Below are positions 37,698 to 47,962 of a DNA stretch of 64,000 nt, piece after piece. The stretch covers positions 1 to 64,000 of the forward strand of contig JARXAK010000231.1 in assembly GCA_029865885.1 (NCBI GenBank). Reading direction: 5' to 3'. The position numbers were made by a program, and so were the translations under genes. How positions within the stretch are numbered: the first letter of the stretch is position 1; each line of letters opens with the position of its first letter. The notes beneath the pieces are model-generated. The model was not told the DNA's origin, did not search any database, and saw only the letters and a list, made by a program, of their open reading frames with translations. Source of the stretch: Rhizobium sp. Lineage in GTDB: Bacteria; Pseudomonadota; Alphaproteobacteria; Rhizobiales; Rhizobiaceae.

Positions 37698-38534
37698 TTG
37701 GACATGGATGGCAGAATGAGCAGTAATCAGTATTTCTCGCAGGTTGGCGGGCTTCCGGCGCAGACCCAGACCCTCTCCAGCAAGGCCGTCTTTACGACAG
37801 CCTATGCAGTGATCCCGAAGACGGTGATGAGCGACATCGTTACCAGCGTCTTGCCGCATTGGGACGAGACCAGGGCTTGGATCATCGCGCGACCATTGAG
37901 CGGCTTTGCCGAGACTTTCGCCCAGTACATTATGGAAGTGAAGCCCGGTGGCGGCAGCGTCAGGCCGGAGCCGGATTCTCGGGCGTCGGCGGCGATCTTC
38001 GTCGTCGAGGGCGAGGGCAAGATTACCTATGACAACCACGACCATCCGCTGCGGGCGGGTTCGTTCGCCTACCTGCCCCCCGGAGCGAAATGGGCCTTCA
38101 GCAACGAAAGTGCGGCGCCGATCCGGTTTCACTGGGTACGAAAGGCTTTCAATGTCGTGGATGGCTTGGAGCCGCCGCCAGCGATTTTTACCCATGAAGA
38201 CGACTGCGAAATGCACGCCATGCCCGATACCGAGGGCCGCTGGGCGACGACCCGGTTCATTGATCCGTCAGACGTGCGCTATGACATGCACCTCAACATA
38301 GTCACCTTCGAGCCGGGTGCTATCATTCCCTTCATGGAGACGCACATCATGGAGCACGGCCTGTATGTGCTGGAGGGCAAGGCGGTCTATCGCTTGAACG
38401 AGGACTGGGTGGAAGTTGAAGCCGGCGACTATATGTGGCTCCGCGCATACTGCCCCCAGGCCTGCTATGCCGGCGGCCCGGGACGCTTCCGCTACTTGCT
38501 CTACAAGGACGTCAATCGACACCCTCACTTGTGA
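37698..38534 (+). CDS. allE: (S)-ureidoglycine aminohydrolase-like cupin (AllE/YlbA/UGHY family)
   Basis: Bicupin: IFVVEGEGKITYDNHDHPLRAGSFAYLPPGAKWAFSN; GAIIPFMETHIMEHGLYVLEGKAVYRLNEDWVEVEAGDYMWLRAYCPQACYAGG. Confidence 0.85.
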   Translation: MDMDGRMSSNQYFSQVGGLPAQTQTLSSKAVFTTAYAVIPKTVMSDIVTSVLPHWDETRAWIIARPLSGFAETFAQYIMEVKPGGGSVRPEPDSRASAAIFVVEGEGKITYDNHDHPLRAGSFAYLPPGAKWAFSNESAAPIRFHWVRKAFNVVDGLEPPPAIFTHEDDCEMHAMPDTEGRWATTRFIDPSDVRYDMHLNIVTFEPGAIIPFMETHIMEHGLYVLEGKAVYRLNEDWVEVEAGDYMWLRAYCPQACYAGGPGRFRYLLYKDVNRHPHL

Positions 38535-38764
38535 TGTGTGCCGAACATCCCAGGGTTCCGAGCGACGGCGCGCGCTTGTTCCAGACCTTCTTCGATCGCC
38601 CCAGCATGGCGGAATTTATCACAGGACGGGTTGCTCGAATGTCCGCTTTTGTCCTGAATGGGGCAACTGCGGACATCCTCTTTTCGCCGGACCTAAACTG
38701 GCCACTCAGGAGGGCTCTCGCTGCGGCGTGCATTCCGTTACCGGCGCGATTCCGCGATTGACCG

Positions 38765-38819
38765 CTGACGATTTTTGAATTACGACTGACGAAATTCAAA
38801 AATCGTCAGTCGTAATTCA
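38765..38819. promoter_or_regulatory. Two interleaved 17-bp inverted repeats upstream of tetR (candidate operator)
   Basis: IR-A 38776-38792/38803-38819; IR-B 38765-38781/38793-38809; both perfect. Confidence 0.75.
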
Positions 38820-38821
38820 TC

Positions 38822-39424
38822 ATGGTCCAGAGCACTCAGCATTCGCCTGAAACCGCCGATATGGCGACCCGCATCCTTGAGGCTGCGGAGCTGCAGTTTC
38901 GCCATTATGGCTACAGCAAGACGACCGTCGCTGACGTGGCGAAGGAACTCGGCATGTCGCCGGCGAACATCTACCGGTTTTTCGGCTCCAAGAGCGAGCT
39001 GCTGGAGGGGGTCTGTGACCGGCTCTTGCAGCTGAGCCTGTCGCTTGCCCATTCTGTGGCCGCGCTTCCGATCAGCGCGGAGGAAAAGCTGCGTCGCTAT
39101 TCCATAACCCATTTCGAGTTCACGGTCGCAACCATGCTTGATGAGCGCAAGGTGCATGAAATGGTGGTGGTGGCGATCGAGCAGAGCTGGAGCGTCATCG
39201 ACAAGCACATCGACGAAATCCAGTCGATCCTGGCCGGCATCATTGCCGAGGGCATGGAGAACGGTGAGTTCGTCAAGGGTGACCCGGCCCATATAGCCCG
39301 CTGTTTCGGTGCGGCGACCTCGCCGCTTCATCATCCGCAGATGGTTGCCCAGTGCATCGGCAAGAACAACCGGGCGAGCCCCGAAGACCTGACAGAATTC
39401 GCCATCCGAGCCCTCAAAGTCTGA
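38822..39424 (+). CDS. TetR-family transcriptional regulator
   Basis: ATRILEAAELQFRHYGYSKTTVADVAKELGMSPANIYRFFGSKSELLEGV. Confidence 0.93.
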   Translation: MVQSTQHSPETADMATRILEAAELQFRHYGYSKTTVADVAKELGMSPANIYRFFGSKSELLEGVCDRLLQLSLSLAHSVAALPISAEEKLRRYSITHFEFTVATMLDERKVHEMVVVAIEQSWSVIDKHIDEIQSILAGIIAEGMENGEFVKGDPAHIARCFGAATSPLHHPQMVAQCIGKNNRASPEDLTEFAIRALKV

Positions 39425-39449
39425 GAACCCCCGCCGGGGAGGAACCGCC

Positions 39450-40601
39450 ATGTCCGCCAGTTTCCGTCTTTCGCTGATCGCCTTGCCTCTCTTTGCCGCA
39501 TTGGGTCTCGCCTCATGCAGCGAGAGCGGTGCCGAGGCTGTCGAGGAGCCGAGCCTTCGACCGGTCAAGGTCGTTGAGGTCGAGGCCCCTTCGACGGCAC
39601 GGGAGCTACGTTATTCCGGAACGGTGAAGGCCCGGAGTGAAGCCGCCGCCGGCTTCCGTGTGGCCGGCAAGATCATCGAGCGCCTCGTCGATATCGGCGA
39701 CCACGTCGTGCCGGGTGACGTGCTCGCCCGCCTTGATGTGACCGACTATCAGCTGCAGATGCGCAGCGCCGAAGCAAGCCTTGCGGCTGCCGAGCGCCAG
39801 CTGGAAACCGCAGACTTCGCCCTGAAGCGTGCCGATGCGCTCTTTCGCCAGCAGGTGACGACCAAGGCGCAGCTCGAACAGGCGCAGCTGAGCTACAATC
39901 AGGCGCTTGCCACGCGCGACAGCCAGCGCTCTTCGCTCGAACAGGCGCGAAACCAGGTCGCCTATGGCGAGCTGAAGGCCGACAAGCCCGGTATCGTGAC
40001 GGCCATCAGCGCCGATGCCGGCCAGGTGGTTGCGGCTGGCAGCCCCGTCGTGACCGTGGCTGCAGACGGCGAGAAGGAAGCCCTGATCGCCGTGCCCGAA
40101 AACGAGATCTTCGCCTTTGCCCCGGGCAAGGACGTTGAAGTCGGCTTCTGGTCGAAGGATGGCCTGGCCCTGAAGGGCACGGTCCGGGAAGTTGCCGGCA
40201 GCGCCGATGCCACCTCTCGCACCTTTGCGGTCCGCATTGCCCTGCCTGACAACCCGCAGATCCTGCTCGGCATGACGGCGCGGGTTACGGCGCTCGCGCC
40301 CTCGGACAAGAGCCTGTTCGAACTGCCTCTGTCCGCACTGGCCGAGGACGCAGCGAAGCAGCCGACGGTCTGGACGGTCGACCGCACTGCGGCCACCGTG
40401 CATGCGCGGCCCGTCACGATCGACAGCTTCTCCGATACCGGCGTTCAGGTATCCGCCGGCCTGAAGCCAGGCGATCTCGTGGTCGTGGCCGGCACGCAGT
40501 TCATGGCGGAAGACATGAAGGTTCGGCTTGCCGACGACGACCTGTCGCGCGCAGCCGAGGCGGATGCCGACACTGCCACGCCTGACGCCGCCACCCGTTG
40601 A
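39450..40601 (+). CDS. RND efflux periplasmic adaptor (membrane fusion lipoprotein)
   Basis: Lipobox-like LGLASCSE; GTVKARSEAAAGFRVAGKIIERLVDIGDHVVPGDVLARLD. Confidence 0.93.
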   Translation: MSASFRLSLIALPLFAALGLASCSESGAEAVEEPSLRPVKVVEVEAPSTARELRYSGTVKARSEAAAGFRVAGKIIERLVDIGDHVVPGDVLARLDVTDYQLQMRSAEASLAAAERQLETADFALKRADALFRQQVTTKAQLEQAQLSYNQALATRDSQRSSLEQARNQVAYGELKADKPGIVTAISADAGQVVAAGSPVVTVAADGEKEALIAVPENEIFAFAPGKDVEVGFWSKDGLALKGTVREVAGSADATSRTFAVRIALPDNPQILLGMTARVTALAPSDKSLFELPLSALAEDAAKQPTVWTVDRTAATVHARPVTIDSFSDTGVQVSAGLKPGDLVVVAGTQFMAEDMKVRLADDDLSRAAEADADTATPDAATR

Positions 40602-40635
40602 GCCCAGCGACCCTTACCTTCGGGACATCCCCAAT

Positions 40636-43600
40636 ATGAGCAATACTCCTGTCGAACCGGGCTCGTTCAACTTGTCCCGTTGGGCCATCGCCCATCCCAG
40701 CATCGCCCGCTTTCTCTTCGGCCTGATTATCCTGACCGGCCTTTTCGGTCTGATGCGCATGGGCCAGAAGGAAGATCCAGACTTCACCTTCCGCGTCATG
40801 GTCGTCCAGGCCTTCTGGCCGGGCGCGTCGCTCGCTGACATGCAGGATCAGGTGGTCAACAAGATCGAGCGCAAGCTGCAGGAAACGCCGTACCTGGACT
40901 GGGTCAAGTCCTATACGCGGCCGGGCTCGGCCATCATCACGCTGCAGGTCAAGGGCAATACCGACGCCAACGACGTGGCGGAGGCCTTCTATCAGGTCCG
41001 CAAGAAGGTCGGCGATATCGAGAACGAGTTGCCCGAGGGGCTGCTCGGCCCTTATTTCAACGACGAGTTCGGCGACACCTATATCACGCTCTATGCGCTG
41101 ACCGGCGACGGCTACAGCTATCCCGAACTGAAGCAATATGCGATCCAGGCGCGTGACGTGCTTCTGTCGACCGAAGGCGTCGAAAAGGCCGTCATCCTCG
41201 GCGATCAACCGCAGAAGATCTTCATCGAGGTGTCCTCCAAGGCTCTGGCCGAGCGCGGCCTGACCTTCGCTGACCTGCAGAACGCGCTGGCCGGGCAGAA
41301 CGCCATCGACGCGACGGGTAGCATCGACACCGGTTCCCGGTCGGTCCGCATCTCCGTTGATGGCGGGTTCTCGGCGGCTGAAGATATCCGCGAGCTCCGT
41401 CTGAAATCCGGCAACCAGGTCACCCGCCTCGGCGATATCGCCACGGTGACGGAAGGTCTTGAGGACCCCTATCAGCGCAAGTTCCGCTTCAATGGCAAGG
41501 ATTCCGTCCAGGTCGGCGTCGTCATGGCCAAGGGCTTCAAGGTGACCGATGTCGGCCAGTCGGTCGAGCAGACGCTGGAGCGCTTCGAGACGACCCTGCC
41601 GATCGGGCTGGAAGTCTCGCAGATCTCCAATCAGCCTGAAGTGGTTCGCGAGGCGATTGGGGAATTCATGAAGGCGCTCGGTGAAGCGCTGCTGATCGTG
41701 CTCGTCGTTTCCTTCGTGTCCATCGGCTGGCGCTCCGGTCTGGTGATCGCGATTGCCATCCCGCTGGTGCTCGCTGCGACTTTTGCCATCATGTACGAGC
41801 TCGGTCTCGACCTGCAGCGCATTTCGCTGGGTGCCCTCATCATCGCCCTCGGGCTTCTGGTCGATGATGCCATGATCGTGGTCGAGATGATGGAGCGAAA
41901 GCTGGAAGAAGGGCTCAACAAGCTGGACGCCGCAAGCTTTGCCTATTCCTCGACGGCGTTCCCGATGCTGACCGGCACCCTGATCACCACCGCAGGCTTC
42001 ATCCCGGTCGGCTTCGCCGAATCGACGGCGGGTGAATATGTTCGCTCGCTCTTTTATGTCGTTGGCATATCCTTGGTCGTTTCCTGGTTTGTCGCCGTCT
42101 ATTTCACCCCCTGGCTTGGCTACATGATCCTCAAGCAGAGGGCGCATGTCGGCGACCATCACGACGCCTTCGATACGCCCTTCTATCGTCGCCTGCGCTC
42201 GGTCGTCGGCTGGGCGGTCCAGCATCGGATTGTCGTAATTGCCTCGACGCTTGCCGTCTTTGCCGGCAGCATCTGGTCCTTCCAGTTCATCCCGCAGAAC
42301 TTCTTCCCGCAGTCTTCACGCCCTGAAATCCTGGTCGATATGTGGCTGCCGGAAGGCACCTCGATCAAGGAGGTCGAGGCCGAGGCGAAGCGGCTTGAGA
42401 CCGCAGTCCTGGCCGACCCGGATCAGCGTTTCGTTGCGACCTATGTGGGTGAGGGCGCCCCGCGCTTCTTCCTGCCGCTCGACCAGCAGCTTCGCAACCC
42501 GAACTATGCCCAGTTGCTGGTCATGGCAAAGGATGAGGAAGCCCGCGAACGCCTGATTACCAAGCTGCGGATGATGCTGGCCGAAGACTTCCCCTCCGTT
42601 CGTGGCAAGGTCGATCGCCTCTTCCTCGGGCCGCCCACCGGCTGGGCCGTGCAGATGCGCGTGAGCGGACCCGAACGGGACGAGGTTCGGCGCATTGCTG
42701 ATCAGGTGAAGGCGCGTTTCCAGCAGAATACGCTTCTCCAGGCCGTGCATGACGACTGGCTGGAGCCGGTTCCCGCCATGACCCTCGTCGTTGATCAGGA
42801 TCGTGCCCGTGCCCTTGGCGTCTCTTCGCAGCGCCTGCGCCAGATGCTGCAGGCGACGATGAGCGGCGCGCCGCTGGCCGACGTCCGGGCGGGTGAGGAG
42901 ACGATCGCCATCGTAGCCCGCGAGCCGGAGGAAAGCCGCCGTCTGTTGACGGCCGTCAACTCGATCTATGTCCCGACCGATCTCGGCGCCTTTATTCCCT
43001 TGTCGCAGATCGCCAAGGTCGTGCCCAGGCTGGAGCAGGGGATCGAGTGGCGCCGCAACCGCCTGCCGACGATCACGGTGCGCGCCACCTTGCCGGATGA
43101 CCTTCAGTCCAACGATGTGACGCTGAAGATGTTCGACGAGATGAAGCCGCTGCGCGACAGCCTGCCCGCCGGATACTCCATCGAAATCCAGGGCGGGGCT
43201 GAAGACAGCGCGGAGAGCCAGAATTCGATTGCTGCCAAGGCGCCGGTCATGCTGCTGGTGATCGTCGTGCTGCTGATGATCCAGCTGCAGCATTTCGGCA
43301 AGGCCATGCTGGTGCTCGCCACCGGACCACTCGGGATTATCGGGGCAGCTGCCGCACTGCTTATCTCGGGTGCGCCCTTCGGCTTCGTCGCCATCCTGGG
43401 TGTCATCGCGCTTCTCGGCATCATCATCCGCAACTCGATCATCCTGATCGACCAGATCGATCAGGACATCGCAGCCGGCATGGAGAGGCGCGAAGCGATC
43501 ATCGGCTCGGCTGTCCGCCGTTTTCGGCCGATCATGCTCACGGCGCTGACGGCGGTGCTTGCGCTGATCCCGATCTCGCGCGGCATTTTCTGGGGGCCTC

Positions 43601-43707
43601 TCGCCTACGCGATGATGGGCGGCATTCTCGTCGCCACGGTCCTGACCATCCTGGTTCTTCCAGCGGCGTATGCTTTCTTCTTCGGTCGCTCTCCCCACAA
43701 AGCGTGA
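40636..43707 (+). CDS. RND efflux transporter permease (AcrB/MexF superfamily)
   Basis: ~1023 aa; FNLSRWAIAHPSIARFLFGLIILTGLFGLMRMGQKEDPDFTFRVMVVQAFWPGAS ... LGLLVDDAMIVVEMMERKLEEG. Confidence 0.95.
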   Translation: MSNTPVEPGSFNLSRWAIAHPSIARFLFGLIILTGLFGLMRMGQKEDPDFTFRVMVVQAFWPGASLADMQDQVVNKIERKLQETPYLDWVKSYTRPGSAIITLQVKGNTDANDVAEAFYQVRKKVGDIENELPEGLLGPYFNDEFGDTYITLYALTGDGYSYPELKQYAIQARDVLLSTEGVEKAVILGDQPQKIFIEVSSKALAERGLTFADLQNALAGQNAIDATGSIDTGSRSVRISVDGGFSAAEDIRELRLKSGNQVTRLGDIATVTEGLEDPYQRKFRFNGKDSVQVGVVMAKGFKVTDVGQSVEQTLERFETTLPIGLEVSQISNQPEVVREAIGEFMKALGEALLIVLVVSFVSIGWRSGLVIAIAIPLVLAATFAIMYELGLDLQRISLGALIIALGLLVDDAMIVVEMMERKLEEGLNKLDAASFAYSSTAFPMLTGTLITTAGFIPVGFAESTAGEYVRSLFYVVGISLVVSWFVAVYFTPWLGYMILKQRAHVGDHHDAFDTPFYRRLRSVVGWAVQHRIVVIASTLAVFAGSIWSFQFIPQNFFPQSSRPEILVDMWLPEGTSIKEVEAEAKRLETAVLADPDQRFVATYVGEGAPRFFLPLDQQLRNPNYAQLLVMAKDEEARERLITKLRMMLAEDFPSVRGKVDRLFLGPPTGWAVQMRVSGPERDEVRRIADQVKARFQQNTLLQAVHDDWLEPVPAMTLVVDQDRARALGVSSQRLRQMLQATMSGAPLADVRAGEETIAIVAREPEESRRLLTAVNSIYVPTDLGAFIPLSQIAKVVPRLEQGIEWRRNRLPTITVRATLPDDLQSNDVTLKMFDEMKPLRDSLPAGYSIEIQGGAEDSAESQNSIAAKAPVMLLVIVVLLMIQLQHFGKAMLVLATGPLGIIGAAAALLISGAPFGFVAILGVIALLGIIIRNSIILIDQIDQDIAAGMERREAIIGSAVRRFRPIMLTALTAVLALIPISRGIFWGPLAYAMMGGILVATVLTILVLPAAYAFFFGRSPHKA

Positions 43708-44267
43708 CCGAAAGGGAGGAGGAGTGGGTCCCCAAGCCTCTCCTCCTTCCTTGCTTCTTGCCCGGCGTCCCTGCGATCCGGCCATTCTGGTTGCCTTATG
43801 GCCGGACTCCTCATCTAATTTTTGACCAGTTGATAAAATTTTCGGGCGCTGTTAAACAGCGCCCGCTGGCCGTGTTCCAGTTTCCTTTTTGCGACGCAGC
43901 ATTGCGCTAAATGCCGATTCTCCGGGATTATTTGCTATCGCTAAAGATCAGTAAGGTCGGTCAAGCATGGGCAAGTCTTTGGAATATTGCGATCGAGAAT
44001 ATTGAGGTATGGCGAAAACCAGACCAATTCTGTGGAATAAGTGAGCCGAATCTCTCTTTACAACATTCTTGAAGGCGATAAGACACTGCTTCAGTGATCG
44101 GATGGATGACCTTTGTCGCTTGTCAGAATACGACGTGTGACTGACAATCCTTCGATTGCCGGAAGACCGGTTGACCCCGACCTTCACAAAACACGGGCGC
44201 GATTCACGCGCCGCGGGACCAAAAGAACCGGCGAAGGCGTCTGCCCTTCGCCTTTGGGAGACTGCTC

Positions 44268-45866
44268 ATGAAAACCAAGTTCGCACTTGCCGCCGCAGCG
44301 CTTGCCGCGGCCACCTTCCTGTCGGGCGCCGCCAGCGCCAAGACCTTCGTTTACTGCTCGGAAGGTTCGCCTGAGGGCTTTGACCCCGGCATGTACACCG
44401 CCGGCACCACATTCGATGCCTCGGCTCACCCGATCTACAGCCGCCTGATGGAATTCAAGCCGGGCACGACCGAAGCGGAAGCCGGTCTGGCTGAGAGCTA
44501 TGAAGTCAACGCTGAAGGCACCGAATACACTTTCAAGCTGCGCCCGGGCGTCAAGTTCCACACCACAGAATTCTTCACGCCGTCGCGTGAGCTCAATGCT
44601 GACGACGTCGTCTTCTCGCTGGAGCGTCAGCTGAAGGCCGATCACCCGTGGAACCAGTATGTTGCCGGCACCTCCTGGGAATATTCGGCAGGCATGGGCT
44701 TCCCCGAGCTGATCAAGTCGATCGAAAAGGTCGATGACATGACGGTCAAGTTCGTGCTGAACCGTCCGGAAGCACCGTTCATCGCCAACCTTGCCATGCC
44801 CTTCGCCTCGATCGTTTCGAAGGAATATGCCGACAAGCTGGAAGCCGAAGGCAAGAAGGAGCAGCTGAACCAGATGCCTGTTGGCACCGGTCCGTTCTCC
44901 TTCGTCGGTTACCAGCAGGACGCCGTCATCCGTTACAAGAAGAACGCCGATTACTGGGGTGGCGCACCGAAGATCGACGACCTCGTCTTCGCGATCACCA
45001 CGGATGCCGCCGTTCGCTACCAGAAGCTCAAGGCTGGCGAATGCCACCTGATGCCGTTCCCGAATGCTGCCGATGTTGAGACCATGAAGTCGGATCCGGC
45101 GCTCACCGTGATGGAGCAGGAAGGCCTGAACGTCGCCTACCTCGCCTACAACACGACGCAGGCTCCCTTCGACAAGCCGGAAGTCCGCAAGGCGCTCAAC
45201 AAGGCGATCAACAAGGAAGCCATCGTCGACGCCGTGTTCCAGGGCATGGCAACACCGGCCACGAATCCGATCCCGCCGACCATGTGGTCCTACAACCAGG
45301 CTACACAGGACGACGCCTACGACCTCGATGCTGCCAAGAAGGAACTCGAAGCAGCCGGCGTCAAGGATCTCTCCATGAAGATCTGGGCCATGCCGGTTTC
45401 GCGTCCCTACATGCTGAACGCACGTCGCGCCGCCGAAATCATGCAGGACGACTTCGCCAAGATCGGCGTAACCGTCGAGATCGTTTCCTACGAATGGGCT
45501 GAATACCTCGACCGTTCGAAGGCCAAGGACCGTGACGGCGCCGTCATGCTCGGCTGGACCGGTGACAACGGCGATCCGGACAACTTCCTCGACACGCTGC
45601 TTGGCTGCGATGCCGTGGGCGGCAACAACCGCGCTCAGTGGTGCAACGAGGAATTCAATGCGCTGGTGAAGAAGGCCAAGGTCACCTCCGACCAGGCCGA
45701 GCGCACCAAGCTCTACGAAGAAGCCCAGCTCGTCTTCAAGCGCGAAGCGCCGTGGGCGACGATCGACCACTCGCTCTCGGTTGTTCCGATGCGCAAGGAA
45801 GTCTCCGGCTTCGTCCAGAGCCCGCTCGGTGACTTCACCTTCGAAAACGTCGACATCGCCGAGTAA
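44268..45866 (+). CDS. dppA: Dipeptide-type ABC transporter substrate-binding protein
   Basis: KTFVYCSEGSPEGFDPGMYTAGTTFDASAHPIYSRLMEFKPGTTEAEAGLAESYEV. Confidence 0.92.
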   Translation: MKTKFALAAAALAAATFLSGAASAKTFVYCSEGSPEGFDPGMYTAGTTFDASAHPIYSRLMEFKPGTTEAEAGLAESYEVNAEGTEYTFKLRPGVKFHTTEFFTPSRELNADDVVFSLERQLKADHPWNQYVAGTSWEYSAGMGFPELIKSIEKVDDMTVKFVLNRPEAPFIANLAMPFASIVSKEYADKLEAEGKKEQLNQMPVGTGPFSFVGYQQDAVIRYKKNADYWGGAPKIDDLVFAITTDAAVRYQKLKAGECHLMPFPNAADVETMKSDPALTVMEQEGLNVAYLAYNTTQAPFDKPEVRKALNKAINKEAIVDAVFQGMATPATNPIPPTMWSYNQATQDDAYDLDAAKKELEAAGVKDLSMKIWAMPVSRPYMLNARRAAEIMQDDFAKIGVTVEIVSYEWAEYLDRSKAKDRDGAVMLGWTGDNGDPDNFLDTLLGCDAVGGNNRAQWCNEEFNALVKKAKVTSDQAERTKLYEEAQLVFKREAPWATIDHSLSVVPMRKEVSGFVQSPLGDFTFENVDIAE

Positions 45867-46032
45867 TCGGAACCGTCACTCTTCCGCCGCGGGCTCTGGC
45901 CCGCGGCGTTTGTCGTTGATGCGGTAAGAATTTCGCATCATGCTCGAAGGCGCCATCGAAGCGGTTCGAGTAAACGTCAGTCGGCCATGGGGCCGCGGTT
46001 CGACCTTCAAAAGATAACAACAGGTCTCACTC

Positions 46033-47037
46033 ATGTTTGGCTTTCTCCTGCGACGGCTTGCCGTTTTGATCCCGACTTTCATCGGTGTGTCGATCATCGC
46101 CTTCGCCTTCATCCGGCTTTTGCCCGGCGATCCTGTCGCGCTGCTGTCAGGCGAGCGCGTCATGTCGCCCGAACGTCATGCCCAGATCAGCGCCCAGCTC
46201 GGCCTCGACCGTCCTCTGGTGGTCCAGTACTTCGACTATCTCGGCGGCGTCCTGACGGGGGATTTCGGCACCTCGATCGTGTCGAAGAGCCCGATCATCG
46301 ACCAGTTCTTCGCGCTCTTCCCGGCAACCGTGGAGCTTTCGCTCTGCGCGATCCTGATCGCGATTGCGCTTGGCGTTCCCGCCGGCATCATTGCGGCCAT
46401 CAAGCGCGGCTCATTCTTCGACCAGACCATGATGGGCATCGCCCTTGTCGGCTATTCCATGCCGATCTTCTGGTGGGGTCTGCTGCTGATGATCTTGTTC
46501 TCCGGCATGCTGCAATGGACACCGGTCTCCGGCCGGATCTCGCTGATGTTCTTCTTCCCGCCGGTCACAGGCTTCATGCTGATCGACAGTCTGCTGTCGG
46601 GCCAGAAGGGCGCCTTCGCGTCCGCCGTCAGTCATCTGATCCTGCCGTCGATCGTGCTGGCGACCATTCCGCTCGCCGTCATCGCCCGTCAGACGCGCTC
46701 GGCCATGCTCGAAGTGCTGTCGGAAGACTATATCCGCACCGCCCGCGCCAAGGGGCTTTCGCCCTTCCGCGTCGTCGGACTGCACGCGCTGCGCAACGCG
46801 ATGATCCCGGTCATCACCACGATCGGCCTGCAGATCGGCGTCATGCTGGCCGGCGCCATCCTCACCGAGACGATCTTCTCCTGGCCGGGCATCGGCAAGT
46901 GGATGGTCGACAGTGTCTTCCGCCGTGACTACCCGGTCATCCAGGGAGGCCTCCTCCTGATCGCCGGCATCATCATGGTCGTGAACCTCATCGTCGACCT
47001 GCTCTACGGCCTGATCAACCCGCGCATCCGCCACTAG
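46033..47037 (+). CDS. dppB: Dipeptide ABC transporter permease
   Basis: MFGFLLRRLAVLIPTFIGVSIIAFAFIRLLPGDPV. Confidence 0.93.
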   Translation: MFGFLLRRLAVLIPTFIGVSIIAFAFIRLLPGDPVALLSGERVMSPERHAQISAQLGLDRPLVVQYFDYLGGVLTGDFGTSIVSKSPIIDQFFALFPATVELSLCAILIAIALGVPAGIIAAIKRGSFFDQTMMGIALVGYSMPIFWWGLLLMILFSGMLQWTPVSGRISLMFFFPPVTGFMLIDSLLSGQKGAFASAVSHLILPSIVLATIPLAVIARQTRSAMLEVLSEDYIRTARAKGLSPFRVVGLHALRNAMIPVITTIGLQIGVMLAGAILTETIFSWPGIGKWMVDSVFRRDYPVIQGGLLLIAGIIMVVNLIVDLLYGLINPRIRH

Positions 47038-47051
47038 AAGGATAAAATCTG

Positions 47052-47960
47052 ATGGCAGAGACAATCAACAGCCAGCCGGTTTCGAGCGCGCAGCTGCGCC
47101 GCCAGATGCTGGCCGAGTTCTGGTTCTACTTCTCCGAAAACCGTGGCGCCGTCATTGGCCTCGTCGTTTTCGTCGCCCTCGTGCTGATTGCCGTTTTCGC
47201 CGGCGTCATCGCGCCCCATTCGCCTTTCGAACAATACCGCGACGCCGTTCTCCTGCCGCCCGCCTGGCTGGAAGGTGGCAATTGGAGCTATGTCCTCGGC
47301 ACCGACCCTGTCGGCCGCGATATCCTTTCGCGCCTGATATACGGCTCACAGTATTCGCTGTTCATCGGCGTCTTCGTCACCACGCTGTCGCTGACCACAG
47401 GCATCGCGATCGGCGTCATCGCCGGCTATTACGGTGGCTGGCTCGATACCGCGATCATGCGCCTGATGGACATCATCCTGGCCTTCCCGTCGCTGCTGCT
47501 GGCCCTCGTGCTCGTTGCCATCCTCGGGCCTGGCCTGACCAACGGCATGATCGCGATCGCACTCGTCCTGCAGCCGCACTTCGTTCGCCTGACGCGCGCG
47601 GCTGTCATGTCGGAAAAGACGCGTGATTATGTGACGGCAGCCCGCCTTGCCGGTGCAAGCCCGCTGCGCCTGATGTTCAAGACCATCCTGCCGAACTGCA
47701 TGGCGCCGCTGATCGTTCAGGCGACGCTGTCTTTCTCAAACGCGATCCTCGACGCAGCCGCCCTCGGCTTCCTCGGCATGGGCGCCCAGCCGCCGGCCCC
47801 CGAATGGGGCACCATGCTTGCCGAAGCGCGCGAGTTCATCCTGCGCGCCTGGTGGGTCGTGACCTTCCCGGGTCTGGCGATCCTGATCACCGTGCTCGCG
47901 ATCAACCTGATGGGTGACGGCCTGCGCGATGCGCTCGATCCCAAGCTGAAGAGGTCCTGA
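47052..47960 (+). CDS. dppC: Dipeptide ABC transporter permease
   Basis: GTDPVGRDILSRLIYGSQYSLFIGV ... LDAAALGFLGMGAQPPAPEWGTMLAEAREFI. Confidence 0.93.
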   Translation: MAETINSQPVSSAQLRRQMLAEFWFYFSENRGAVIGLVVFVALVLIAVFAGVIAPHSPFEQYRDAVLLPPAWLEGGNWSYVLGTDPVGRDILSRLIYGSQYSLFIGVFVTTLSLTTGIAIGVIAGYYGGWLDTAIMRLMDIILAFPSLLLALVLVAILGPGLTNGMIAIALVLQPHFVRLTRAAVMSEKTRDYVTAARLAGASPLRLMFKTILPNCMAPLIVQATLSFSNAILDAAALGFLGMGAQPPAPEWGTMLAEAREFILRAWWVVTFPGLAILITVLAINLMGDGLRDALDPKLKRS

Positions 47961-47962
47961 TC

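Noticed and set aside
40501-42225. 574-aa minus-strand ORF
   Set aside because: Antisense shadow of the RND permease and adaptor in a GC-rich genome; low-complexity Asp/Glu/Arg/His translation with no domain.
42316-43785. 489-aa minus-strand ORF
   Set aside because: Antisense shadow of the RND permease.
44184-45770. 528-aa minus-strand ORF
   Set aside because: Antisense shadow of dppA; no family features.
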